Shown here: piece after piece, positions 26,201 through 32,806 of the stretch
Layout of the letters: each line of letters starts with the position of its first letter
Numbering within the stretch: the stretch's first letter is position 1
Assembly (NCBI GenBank): GCA_949130485.1
Contig: OX422185.1
Location: forward strand, 13,673,011-13,737,010
Direction of reading: 5' to 3'
Source of the DNA: Agelas oroides
Taxonomy: Eukaryota > Porifera > Demospongiae > Agelasida > Agelasidae
DNA length: 64,000 nt
Notes under the pieces: generated by a model
Databases searched by the model: none
Told to the model about the DNA's origin: nothing
The model's input: the letters and a program-made list of their open reading frames with translations, nothing else
Translations under genes and position numbers: made by a program

Positions 26201-29096
26201 TGTATTTGGGTGGCTTTATACTGGCTTGCACATGCGAGGTCACCTTTGCTAGTCCAATATTGGTGGTGTCAGCATGCCAGTATCCATGGTATCCGTACTG
26301 CCATTTTCAAGGTATATCAGTATCAGTGGTATCAGTATCAGTGGTATCAGTATCAGTGGTATCAGTATTAGTCTTGAACCCCCCCTCCAAAGAGGAAAGG
26401 GAGGTCTGGTGAATATAGTACAACATTTTTGTACCTCCACCAGAATTTCGGTGTCACAATGTGGTTGGCTATTATTTCACCTGAACAGGCTTCCTTACCA
26501 CCAACCACTTAGCTTAACTCATCACACCTCCAATTTACTGAAGTCCAGCAACTTCAAAAGCTTATGTGCCTATGAATGTTAGGCCCCACTACCCCCTGTA
26601 CGGGCTATAGTGGGGCAAGGTGGGGATTTGACTAATTTAAATATCAATTGCCCCAATATACGGGACATACCCTATAATCAAATCCCCTTGCAGAAGGTGG
26701 GGGATTACTGGGGATTTGACACACGCAGTGTAACTGTGCAGTATACAGAGACCATTGCCGTATTCAAGATGTCTTCAGAGGTAATCAAATGCCCGACTAT
26801 AGGGGCAGCCTCCTTCGGTCAAAGCCCCTATATTGCCCGCGTCTGCCCGTACTGTGGGCATAATATTGATAGGCGCATTAGCATTTAGCAGAATCCATAG
26901 CAACAGCTAGCCCATGGTGTGAGGCTATACTATATTCGCCAGACCCTCCTTTCCTCTTTGAGGGGGGTCTGGGTTGGAGACTATATCAGTACTAGGAATA
27001 CGCATGCGCAGAGTATGCCTCGCACAGAAGAATATCCGGAAATATGCAAGTAGATATCTGTTGTAACCACGTGTAGGTGCTATATAGGTGCTGGGGACGA
27101 GGTATAGCGGTGAAGATGGCAAAGCGGTCATCTGAAGAGTTTCAGGAAGTGAACGAAGTGTCGTGCAAGTCCTACCTGTCTCCACTAGACTCTCCCTGTA
27201 TACATAGCTTCTTCCTCAATCTGTCAGACTCTTTCTCCTTTGCCTTACTCTCTTCTGATGCAGTGTCCCTTTGTTTCCGTTTTCACTCTCTAGCACAATC
27301 ACGCTTTGACTGCTTCTGCTCCATTTCAGCTCTCGCACGATCTCTTTCACACGTCGATCGCCTCCTGGTCGGACCAGTACCACGTGGCTAGTAGTCTGGG
27401 GCCGAGACCATGGAAACCACACCCACACAATTAAAGTGTGATGGATATATATACATACAAATGCAAACTGACTATACTGCACGATTAGTAGTCTCGCGCT
27501 AAGGTGCTCGGCAATTAGTGGAGTTAAATCAATATCAGTATCAATGGTATCAGTATATTATCATATGTCTAACTCACAAATACAGGAGTCAATGGGGAAG
27601 CCTTGCAGGTACACACAGTTTATAAAGAGCTGTGGTATAAGTCACGCAACAATCCTTATCAGGTACTACAACTCGCATGCACTATGTCTGAACGTGCAAT
27701 GAAATCGGAGGTTCATGTGATAAAATCATTATCACCATGGTACCAAGCTATACCAGAAAAAATATCACTTGTTTGTCAGGATTGTTACTCATGCTGCACG
27801 ATCGTAACAATACAGACAGCAACAAACGGCAACAAACATGTGACGTTTTCCGGTATAGCTTTGTACTACGGTGATAATCATACAGTATCAATATTGGTAT
27901 TAACATCAGTATCAATGGTGTCAGTATCAATGGTGTCAGTATCAATGTTGGTATTACTATCAGTATCAATGGTGTCCATATCAATGTTGGTATTACTATC
28001 AGTATCAATGGTGTCAGTATCAATGGTGTCAGTATCAATGTTGGTGTCAATATCAAGTGATATTTTTCTCACAGGGATTGTGTTTGAGGCTCACACTCCC
28101 TTGGGACGACCTGGCCTTGCTGCTGAAAGCAACGACCCGATTGTCCTGGATGATCCTGTGATCAAAGAGATGGCAGTCAAACACAACGCTTCAGCTGCAC
28201 AGGTCAGCTGTACACAGCAATGTATAGTCTATCGAACTAAAACAACTTGTCTTGCTCATTGGGTGAGGCATCCCACACTTCCGGCGAGCAAGAGAAGTTG
28301 ATAGACTAAGTGTATGTTACTGTAGCTTCCTTTCAAGGCCTTCTGTTTGGGTTGCTTGCAGTATGCAAATTAAACTGGGGGGAAAGCCTGGGAGATTTCA
28401 TCACATGAGTGATGGGGATACTTCTCCGGGGCCCCCAAACTTTTTTCTACCTTTCTGGGCTGCAGTGATTCTTTTCTTTCGCTTTCCATTGCATCGAGTG
28501 AATGCTTGGGTAGAATAGTCAGCAACACTTTCATGGTTAGTGTAGACAAATACTTGTAAACATGCGGAATATAAGTCTCATTGAAAGTCGTAGGTTTTAC
28601 CATGCAAGACAGTGCCATGTTGTAATGTTATAATGTAGATACGAGATTTGTTTACTAACAGCTGTAAATCCCTGGCCACCTGTGCTATAACTGTTATATA
28701 TCCCACCTGATTGGTCCTTTGTTGTTATTACTGTAAACACATCTGTACATGTGCAAGTGTTTACATTAACTTCAACATTGTTTACATACAACTGTATTGT
28801 ACTATAGTAGTGTACTGTAATGTAGATGCTTGCCCTTTTTTGTTTAAACATTTCAGATCTGCATTGCTTTTCTGCTCCACGAGGGAATGGCTGTTATCCC
28901 GAAAACCTCTAAATGCAAACGCATTGAAGAGAACTTTAATGCCACAAAGATTATCCTTGATGCAGACGATATGGATCGCCTCAGGGCATTGGACCGGAAC
29001 CATCGCATTTGTGTTCCTGAGCTCAAGTTGAGTAAGGAGACGATGGAAGCGTTTTGGGACACACAGGCTGATGCGAAATTCAAAATCACAGAATGA
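11289..29096 (+). CDS. Aldo-keto reductase (aldose/aldehyde reductase-like), 7 exons, 324 aa
   Basis: Predicted NADPH-dependent cytosolic reductase of carbonyl compounds, AKR superfamily (TIM barrel). Coding exons by reading: 11289-11297, 12111-12163, 13201-13383, 14498-14684, 14974-15148, 28075-28202 and 28857-29096. Every junction has GT-AG ends and matching phase, giving 975 nt including the stop. Motifs in order: LNNGMKIPAFGLG (residues 9-21); catalytic tetrad D46, Y51, K80 and H114 (in YLHWP); GLVKAIGVSNF (153-163); VECHPY (184-189); cofactor-binding IPKT with R267, E270 and N271. Length is normal for the family. The first exon, ATG GCG CAG followed by GTATGT, is only 9 nt and is the least certain part. 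Without it the frame runs into a stop upstream of 12111 with no ATG. Intron 5 is 12.9 kb and carries an Ngaro-like element; introns 1-3 carry MITEs. Substrate cannot be inferred. Confidence 0.92.
11618..11967. repeat. 350-bp MITE in AKR intron 1, 8-bp target duplication
   Basis: Ends TAGTTTGGTTCCCAGACCC and GGGTCTGGGAACCAAACTA are inverted, and the match extends about 80 bp inward through a GGGCGGGGCGAGAAAGG block. Both sides carry TCTAAACC (11610-11617 and 11968-11975), the 8-bp duplication expected of hAT transposition. Confidence 0.88.
12279..12696. repeat. Long-arm MITE in AKR intron 2 (TAGCCTCATTCC family)
   Basis: The arms are about 130 bp each. The left reads TAGCCTCATTCCCCAGCC...TACTAGGTAGACAG, the right is its inverse ending GGCCTGGGAATGAGGCTA. 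The centre contains CAAATGTTTGCAAAGCGAAA, shared with 47990-48010. A TGACGTCA palindrome is at 12594-12601. Single arms recur at 48520-48613, 61130-61262 and 63090-63213. Confidence 0.8.
13046..13187 (+). repeat. Polypyrimidine tract (CCCT/CCTT)n upstream of AKR exon 3
   Basis: About 140 bp almost wholly C and T, built from CCCTCC and CTTCC units, ending 13 bp before the exon-3 boundary. It supplies an extreme polypyrimidine tract for the acceptor and is complementary in type to the purine tract after the exon. Confidence 0.9.
13400..13502 (+). repeat. Polypurine tract downstream of AKR exon 3
   Basis: GGAGG, GGGGAGG and GGAAGG units on the + strand for about 100 bp, interrupted once near 13441-13451, starting 17 bp after the exon-3 donor. 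Confidence 0.88.
13504..13798. repeat. MITE in AKR intron 3, shared with 43510-43823
   Basis: Inverted ends include AAACGGTCTGGTGAAC and its reverse complement plus AATTTCTTGGGCT. The interior includes GTACCTTTTTTGAGC and AACGTTGCTAGGT. The copy in P450 intron 4 has the same blocks in inverted order. Confidence 0.8.
13939..14287. repeat. MITE with ACCGTATAGC ends, copy 2 (AKR intron 3)
   Basis: Starts ACCGTATAGCACTAAATC and ends near GCTCTATATATACAGT. The arms contain TTCGCAAATTTT/AAATTTTCGC-type blocks in opposite orientation. Same family as 991-1579. Confidence 0.65.
14685..14880 (+). repeat. Degenerate minisatellite in AKR intron 4
   Basis: GTGAGAGGGTTAAA(A/G)(T/C)TGGGA-like units of about 27-30 bp are repeated roughly seven times, starting at the donor of exon 4, so each unit begins with a donor-like GTGAGA. 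Confidence 0.75.
15170..15556 (+). repeat. Composite dispersed repeat, copy 2 (expanded)
   Basis: Same order as copy 1 at 1867. Here the GACTTGTAGTACCTGATACG sub-unit is present about four times in tandem (15360-15470), making this copy longer. Confidence 0.8.
15613..15968 (+). repeat. MITE with AAGAGTGCATAAGAATGGGC end, tandemly duplicated end
   Basis: A ~77-bp block ending GAGTAAGAGTGTGTAACTCC occurs twice in tandem (15613-15689, 15690-15766). The element then runs to the inverted end GGAGTTACACACTCTTAC...GCCCATTCTTATGCGCTCTTG. A related copy in inverted orientation is at 17182-17432. Confidence 0.72.
16015..16215 (+). repeat. Dispersed repeat with CACCTGATTGGTCCTTTG, copy 1
   Basis: Contains CACCTGATTGGTCCTTTGTT, then GTTATTGTAAACA and GTGCAAGTGTTTACAGTAA. 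Copies with the same order are at 28660-28830 and 59630-59930. Confidence 0.7.
16251..16367. repeat. hAT-like MITE, 117 bp, with 8-bp target duplication
   Basis: Ends TAGCCTCGTTCCCAGGCC and GGCCTGGGAACGAGGCTA. GAAAATAC immediately precedes it and follows one base after it. Confidence 0.9.
16553..16661. repeat. Diverged hairpin MITE of the CCCAGGC type
   Basis: TTTCCCAGGCCCCGCCCAGC at the left and GGGCCTGGGAACAAGGCTA at the right, with AGCTTTCCAGCTTTCAGCT between. Confidence 0.6.
16718..16885. repeat. Palindromic MITE of AAACCGGTTT blocks
   Basis: TTTAAACCGGTTTCAAATCG at the left is mirrored by GTTTGAAACCGGTTTAAG at the right; TTTACACT and AGTGTAAA mark the outer ends. The centre holds ACCACATAACGATGTGGT. 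Confidence 0.75.
17182..17432 (-). repeat. Inverted copy of the 15613 MITE
   Basis: Begins AGCAAGAGCGCATAGGAACG and TAAGAGCGTGTAACTCCAAT, and ends GTAGTTACACGCTCTTCCTC...CATATGTGCTCTTG. The interior blocks (ATTATTGAACTGTACTAAAA; TAGTAGTGGTGGTAAA) match 15613-15968 in reverse order. Confidence 0.72.
17997..18240 (+). repeat. Tc1/mariner-pogo-like terminal sequence
   Basis: TACAGTCGAACCCGCTTAAT followed by repeated GGACACCC and AACGGACA words. CAGTCGAACC ends followed by such GAC-rich repeats are typical of pogo/Tigger-type terminal repeats. No transposase frame is present. Right after it, TTATCCGAACATGTT and its inverted partner (18255-18312) suggest a second related end. Confidence 0.5.
18484..18648 (+). 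repeat. YR element terminal repeat A1
   Basis: 165 bp beginning AATGAAGTTTAACTGG; identical by eye to 23551-23715. Confidence 0.92.
19061..20062 (+). CDS. Gag-like protein of the YR retrotransposon
   Basis: A 333-codon frame, first of the element's coding regions, presumed nucleic-acid-binding structural protein. The C-terminal part has a Cys/His cluster (CKFGKACRFPHVC, then CSACKGPHPVSRC) resembling CCCH/knuckle zinc-binding motifs. An in-element open stretch just upstream (18613-18870) with splice-like signals between may belong to it; introns have been reported in DIRS-like elements, but this is inference. Confidence 0.75.
   Translation: MNRARQPARGVPSSLNSLLGCYHAGALLGKLPTPEQLEELQEFQDQPAVPAQQEREKAGMNNQPKAVLAATKQSTSTMVMLGVGLPALHKKLVDKIEAGEYIDFTELPPARGKSRSILPAVEGQVLVVQAVDLLQSRRVIPDLATWLQCFAIYAAVIASKQPSRLPDLLAYMSIIAKASQKFLWPSWVVYDQNFRQEAASCGNSEWARVDPGIYAQCFTDMAIGSEGWCKHCQSIEHTSERCPLVPAYPNSMEAGLQGRIKSQRRPGAALVPPPQKRVQMAYPDDYCIKFNRFKGDCKFGKACRFPHVCSACKGPHPVSRCDRVRNAEPTVSK
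20359..22194 (+). CDS. Reverse transcriptase-RNase H of the YR retrotransposon
   Basis: 611 codons. RT landmarks: KWRLIIDLSAPEGSSVN, LAKMDLKQAYRNVPVHP, LPFGLRSAPLIFSALAD and the YLDD active site in FHYLDDFLTVG. RNase H follows, with ITSDASGSWGCGAFY, a conserved E in TVKEL, and CDNAAVVAMINKG. The order RT then RNase H then recombinase is that of DIRS/Ngaro elements. The last 40 nt overlap the recombinase frame. Confidence 0.93.
   Translation: MSSVVSCRHAQKQHTMKPLFISTECVKSTVARHSSYPYTPQLLALDACRPCVPVELPHALCEVTTPLCIQAWERELAHHPDQQLVAYILSGIKNGFRVGFNHGALALRIKGGNMLSTRQAPNVVENYLKEELELGRVVKLSSSEALKLGVHCSPFGVIPKKHKPGKWRLIIDLSAPEGSSVNDGIAKELCSLAYTSVDEVVACILKQGKGSLLAKMDLKQAYRNVPVHPQDRLLLGMEWQGDVFVDKALPFGLRSAPLIFSALADCLQWIMEQRGADNVFHYLDDFLTVGKGRSPQCSANLEVMKHTCADTGSPVEPEKLEGPATVIGFLGLELDTNEMVVRLPSDKLARLMEMLSAWRGKKACRKRELLSLVGVLSHASKAVRPGRAFLRRLIDLSMVVKHLDHYIRLNGSARSDIEWWFRFASKWNGTAMMTVVDRSNPVALITSDASGSWGCGAFYLSQWFQIAWGGPVAESSITVKELVPIVVAAAIWGKSWAGGTVLAKCDNAAVVAMINKGNCKEQECMHLLRCLSFIGAEFNFNLVATHVEGRENVLADALSRNNISLFCQLYPQAHATPTRIPPELLDLLVLSKPDWTSAAWTELWSTIFATV
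22155..23123 (+). CDS. Tyrosine recombinase of the YR retrotransposon
   Basis: 322 codons. An N-terminal SAM-like region (SSRRSYNSAKKRYVDFC) precedes a catalytic core with Arg in GFMRAGEI, Lys in LKASKTDP, HSFR in GHSFRIGAAT, Trp in LGRWKSSAY and the nucleophile Tyr in ALYIKTP. This is the phage-integrase fold that replaces a DDE integrase in this retrotransposon class. Confidence 0.93.
   Translation: MDRAVEHYFRHGLAESSRRSYNSAKKRYVDFCSDAGFLPVPASEHQLCQFVSHMADVGLKHKTIKCYLSAVRHLHLEEKLPDPGLCNMARLEHVLRGVKSLQAKQGSQSKPRLPITPTILLKLRKVWDSRPTDKDRIMLWAASCICFFGFMRAGEITVPSDTAYDASTHLSVKDVSVDSKSNPGMVKLHLKASKTDPFRQGVDIFVGKTTDRLCPVAALLSYIAVRGYGEGPLFIFSDGRFLTRDRFVAKVREAMSLAGLNYNDYSGHSFRIGAATTAAQRGISDSTIKMLGRWKSSAYALYIKTPRDHLAKFSTTLVSEDK
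23267..23553 (+). repeat. YR element repeat B1
   Basis: 287 bp starting GGGTGTGTATCTACTAAC; about two differences from B2. Confidence 0.92.
23551..23715 (+). repeat. YR element repeat A2
   Basis: 165 bp, same as A1. It directly abuts B1, as expected for the split-repeat layout. Confidence 0.92.
23848..24134 (+). repeat. YR element repeat B2 (right end)
   Basis: 287 bp, partner of B1, ending GTGGATGTTAAAT. Confidence 0.92.
24787..24887. repeat. hAT-like MITE, 101 bp, with 8-bp target duplication
   Basis: TAGCCTCGTTCCCAGGCC...GCCTGGGAACGAGGCTA; CCTTTACA precedes it and recurs one base after the right end. Confidence 0.9.
25241..25557 (-). repeat. Composite dispersed repeat, copy 3 (inverted)
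   Basis: Starts TTATCATACGTCTAACTCAC and ends TTTGTACTATGGTGAT: the same two halves as copy 1 in reverse. Confidence 0.8.
25798..25829 (+). repeat. (TG)n microsatellite
   Basis: About 15 uninterrupted TG units. Confidence 0.9.
26318..26370 (+). repeat. TATCAGTGG minisatellite
   Basis: Units of 15 bp (TATCAGTATCAGTGG) repeated about 3-4 times directly before the MITE at 26369. Related TATCAATGGT units continue at 27528-27556 and 27885-28060. Confidence 0.8.
26369..26983. repeat. 615-bp MITE with CCCCCCTCCAAAGAGG ends
   Basis: Left AGTCTTGAACCCCCCCTCC...GGTCTGGTGAATATAGTA is inverted at the right as TACTATATTCGCCAGACC...GAGGGGGGTCTGGGTTGG. Part of the same element, inverted, is at 41499-41690 in P450 intron 2. 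Confidence 0.75.
27558..27877 (-). repeat. Composite dispersed repeat, copy 4 (inverted)
   Basis: TTATCATATGTCTAACTCAC to CTTTGTACTACGGTGATAA, 200 bp before AKR exon 6. Confidence 0.8.
27885..28060 (+). repeat. GTATCAATGGTGTCA minisatellite before AKR exon 6
   Basis: About a dozen 15-18-bp units (AGTATCAATGGTGTC; variants ATGTTGGTATTACT). It ends 15 bp before the exon-6 boundary and probably supplies its branch region. Confidence 0.85.
28660..28830 (+). repeat. Dispersed repeat with CACCTGATTGGTCCTTTG, copy 2
   Basis: Shares TAAATCCCTGGCCACCTGTG, CACCTGATTGGTCCTTTGTT and GTGCAAGTGTTTACA with the copies at 16015 and 59630; ends 27 bp before AKR exon 7. Confidence 0.75.
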
Positions 29097-29229
29097 GTTT
29101 GATACACTGTGTAATTGACTAATAGGTTGTCACTCAATTAGACAGTGTATTACTAGGATTGCATTCATTTAGAATTCTGAATATTTATCTGCATGATTGA
29201 AACAGATAGCCGCCTGATACATTTGTAAT

Positions 29230-30300
29230 TCTTCTTACGCTCAATCTGTGTGTATACAGATTAGTGTACCTACCTCGTCAATGAAGGTAACAAGCATGGT
29301 ACTAGATGGCAAAAACAACTCCACAGGGTCACTATAGGTCATGCATACTCAAGAACTAACAGTTTAGTAGTGTGAACTAGTAACATCTAGGTCTCCTGGT
29401 TGTTGTTAAGTGAAAGTGCAAGATCCTTTGCCCTGGTTGCTAAGCAACAAGACAACAATTCTCAAGTGTCATTCACCTTCATCAGAGTTTGGACCACCAC
29501 TCTCATCTATACATGTCCAGGTTTGCCAACAATGCATTCTTAGGGGGTGGGGTTAGGGTTGGGATTTGAGAACAAAGAAAGAACAAAAGGAGATCAAAGG
29601 CACTACTAAGCCTTTGGTCGCAATCCTGGACATCTCTCCTCTCATGGATATCTTGTTGCTCCCCATACTTTGTTAGTGAACCACAAGCCAGAATTCCCAG
29701 GTAAGCCACAAACTTGGTTCATAGAGTATCTGGTTCACCAGATCACAGAAAGGCTAGCTGGATGTTTTTGGTCGCTATAGCAAGTGTAGTGTAAAATTAT
29801 ATGCGCAATTAGCTGGGAAGTTCATGAGTATGTATATGCATGGGTGAATATTACATTGGAGTTCTTCTCGCACTTAATCTGTGTGTATACAGGTTAGTGT
29901 ACCTCGTGAATGAAGGTCTCATTCACCAGCAAGTGTGGGAAAATGTCCAAGTCATGTTATGGGTGTGCGTGGCAAAAACAACTTCACAGGGTCACTATAA
30001 GTCATGCATACTCAAGACCTAACGGTTCAGTAGTGTGAACTAGTAGCAACTAGGTCTGTCAAGCCAGTCCTGTGCCCTATTTCCAAGCAGCAGTCCAATT
30101 TTAATGTTGTTAAGTGAAACAGCAAGATCATTGTCCTGGTTGCTGAGCAACAACATATTACAAATTGATGACTTTGTTAGTGAACCACAAGCTAGGATTC
30201 CCAGGTAAGCCACAAATTTGATTAGTAAGTATCTGGTTCACTATATCTCAGAAGGCCCAGCTTGGTGGCTATATAAGCAAGTGTAGTGCAAAATTGTATC
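29230..30300 (+). repeat. Tandem segmental duplication, two ~430-580-bp copies
   Basis: Blocks recur in the same order: TGTGTGTATACAG(A/G)TTAGTG at 29245 and 29879, CACAGGGTCACTATA at 29323 and 29985, CCTGGTTGCT(A/G)AGCAACA at 29431 and 30136, and TTTGTTAGTGAACCACAAGC at 29669 and 30173. The second copy has a different middle. Confidence 0.75.
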
Positions 30301-30800
30301 TTTAAACAATTAGCTAGAAGTAGATACCGTAGCTTCGTAGATGCACGACCACCCCCCAGGGAGGGATTTAACTATTACCTGTAGTGCAAAATTGCATCTT
30401 TAAGCAATACAGTATATATATTAAGTGCAAAATTGAAGGTTATTAGTTCAAAATTACATGGTTAGGCAAATTAGCTATAGGAAGGTTTTAGTACCAAAAT
30501 TGTATGCCTAAGCAATTAGCTAGGAAGTATATACTGGAAGTGCAAAATTGTATTGAGCAATTCACTAGAAACTTATTAGTGCAAAATTTGTATGCCTAAG
30601 CAATTAGCTAGGAAGTTGTTAGTGCAAAATTGTATTGAGCAATTCACTAGAAACTTATTAGTACCAAAATTGTATGCCTAAGCAATTAGCTAGGAAGTAT
30701 ATACTGGAAGTGCAAAATTGTATTGAGCAATTCACTAGAAACTTATTAGTGCAAAATGGTATGCTTAAGCAATTAGCTAGGTAGTTGTTGGTGCAAATTT
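30290..30800 (+). repeat. Minisatellite of CAATTAGCTAGGAAGT units
   Basis: Alternating sub-units AAAATTGTATGCCTAAGCAATTAGC-type and ATTGAGCAATTCACTAGAAAC-type, each followed by TTAGTGC or ATACTGGAAGTGC: roughly ten units, 33-60 bp each. Confidence 0.8.
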
Positions 30801-30821
30801 GCAATTCTCTAGAAAGGTACT

Positions 30822-31000
30822 GCCATCTGGATAGGATGAAGTAGCAATCAGCAGTGAATATCCTTCAGCAGTAAAGAGGAGGGCTTTTGTTACAGTGTTC
30901 ACATATATAGCTAATGTACACTAGCACCTAGAATGGCTTCATGTTAAGTACCTGCTAAGCATATTCACTGCTGATTGCCCCAGGGATCCTATCCAGATGG
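30822..31000. repeat. MITE with CCATCTGGATAGGA ends
   Basis: CCATCTGGATAGGAT and ATCCTATCCAGATGG are exact inverted ends. The interior matches 818-950. Confidence 0.85.
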
Positions 31001-31013
31001 AAGGGTATAGACG

Positions 31014-31190
31014 TAAATCCCTCCCTGGGGGGTGACATTGGTGTCGGGCTACGCCCGACACCAATATGCAAGACCACACCCCAGGGAGGGATTTAACTAT
31101 TATATAACCTGTTACCTAGGCAACATCACTGTACAAGAGAGATATGAGCAACATTCTTATATGTTGCCTAGGTAATGGGTTATATACACT
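31014..31190. repeat. CCAGGGAGGGATTTA repeat with hairpin and small MITE
   Basis: Contains an exact 13-bp inverted repeat (31037-31049, 31053-31065; GGTGTCGGGC core), then a unit bounded by ATAACCTGTTACCTAGGCAA and its near inverse (31095-31190). The second unit recurs at 62735-62825, also preceded by ACACCAAT(A/G)TGCAAGA. Confidence 0.75.
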
Positions 31191-31319
31191 CTTACTGTTA
31201 TGAACTCTTGATGCAAGTGATAGCGTGGTTTTGAGTGCAATTAACCCCAAATTATAACATGCTACTCCTTAATTGTTAATCATTAACTTTGCCAAGTTTG
31301 CAGTACACCGTAATGAGCA

Positions 31320-31640
31320 TAAGAATGCTTATAGTATAGAGGTTTACAGTACACTGTATAGTTTATAGCAAATTGTTACTTACAAGTGACAAGTTTACAC
31401 TAATTCTAAGTTACATATTGACAGTAGTTGTATAGTTTACAGCAAATTGTTGTTACTTGCAAGTGACATGTTTACAGTACACTGTATAGTATACAGCAAA
31501 TTGTTGTTACCTACAAGTTACATGTTTACACCATATTGTATAGTATACAGCAAATTGTTGTTACTTGCAAGTGACATGTTTACACTATATTGTATAGTAT
31601 ACAGTAAATTGTTATTTACAAGTGACATGCTTACAGTATA
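31320..31640 (+). repeat. 57-bp-period minisatellite
   Basis: Units of TATAGTATACAGCAAATTGT followed by TGTTACTTGCAAGTGACATG and TTTACA, about five copies with the last ones best conserved. Confidence 0.85.
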
Positions 31641-31791
31641 GAGAACCCACACTGAGTGTATACTGACAGAGAGAATTTTCTGGTTGAAGTTCTGATGGCA
31701 CATACTGTGTGGCTGCCAGGTGTGTAACTAAGGCATTCAGTCACCACCTTGGCAGGATGTATAGAGGATTGTGAGGACTGGTAGTCATCTG

Positions 31792-31866
31792 GTTGTTGTT
31801 GCTCAGTGGCAGAGTACTGGTGACTCAAACCAAAAGCCCTGGGTCTGATCCCCAGCGACTGCTGGC
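31792..31866 (+). repeat. tRNA-like stretch (SINE head or tRNA pseudogene)
   Basis: GTTGCTCAGTGGCAGAGTAC resembles an A box with D arm, and GGGTCTGATCCCC about 35 nt later resembles a B box and T arm. The acceptor ends do not pair, so this is not a working tRNA. No SINE tail was identified. Confidence 0.4.
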
Positions 31867-32591
31867 CTTTTCACTTTCCTCTATTTTCACCTCATAATGT
31901 AAGGTAAGAAGTTTTAAGCAAGCTGTTTAACTGTTGACGTACATGCACATACAGTTGATTGTTTCACGTACTATAAATAACATTTTCTACATGTTTTACA
32001 TGTTTGTAGTCAGCTAACACATGCTGCCGACCCATTTGCCGACCTTTGACCTCCAATGAAAGTAGTGCATGGAAATAATAATTTGCTCAAATGGTGGCTG
32101 CAACATTCACTTGAGGTGTTGGCAACACCTTTTTGAATCAAACTGACAACTTTCTTTCCATTATGTCTCGCCACAATACACCTGCATTCTTCCTAGAGAA
32201 TGGAAGTGCCCAAGAAAATTCATTTGCCCACCCTACACACTTTTGTCACAGTCCTTTGGTGCTACACAATTTAACATCTGCCTTTGAATAGGAGAGGGGG
32301 TGGATAAGTTGCTTAGTTACGCTTGTAGTGCCAATAAGCATGAAAGCGTTCCATAATGCTTTAGTGGGTGCATGAACAGGTGCTCAGTATTCTCACATTA
32401 CCAAGTGCAGAACATATCACTAACCAGACCTTTGGTTGCAAGGTGACTGCTGTATCATGGAGCCCACCAGTTGCCTAGCTACAGCTGATAACAGCTGTTA
32501 TTGTTTTCTGGGTAATTGAATGGTAAATGGCTTCTCAAACAATAGCATTCTTGGTATGCATATGTAGTGAACACAAACACTGTATGGTAAT

Positions 32592-32806
32592 CTGTGAGTT
32601 AGTCTCATTCCCAGACCACTGACCCAGAGGAGGCCGGACACGGTTGAACTGAAATGGCTGAGGTCACACTAATTGATTTTTCTTATCTCAACAGACTAGC
32701 TCTCTCGACTTTTACTGAGGTGGGACCCCAGTTTTCAAATCAAGATTCAAGGCTGGGGCCAGTCATAGAAAAAGCCTGAGAGGGTTTGTGTCTGGGAATG
32801 AGTCTA
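32592..32806. repeat. Decayed MITE, AGTCTCATTCCCAGAC ends
   Basis: AGTCTCATTCCCAGACC at the left and GTGTCTGGGAATGAGTCT at the right; a variant of the TAGCCTCG family with diverged interior. Confidence 0.65.

Noticed and set aside
27077-27391. Plus-strand frame starting near MAKRSSEEFQEVNEV
   Set aside because: The first 30 residues look plausible but the rest is Ser/Phe-rich and no domain or splice partner is visible.
27603-28301. 232-codon plus-strand frame covering AKR exon 6
   Set aside because: It runs through a composite repeat and a minisatellite; only 28075-28202 is coding, in phase with the other AKR exons.
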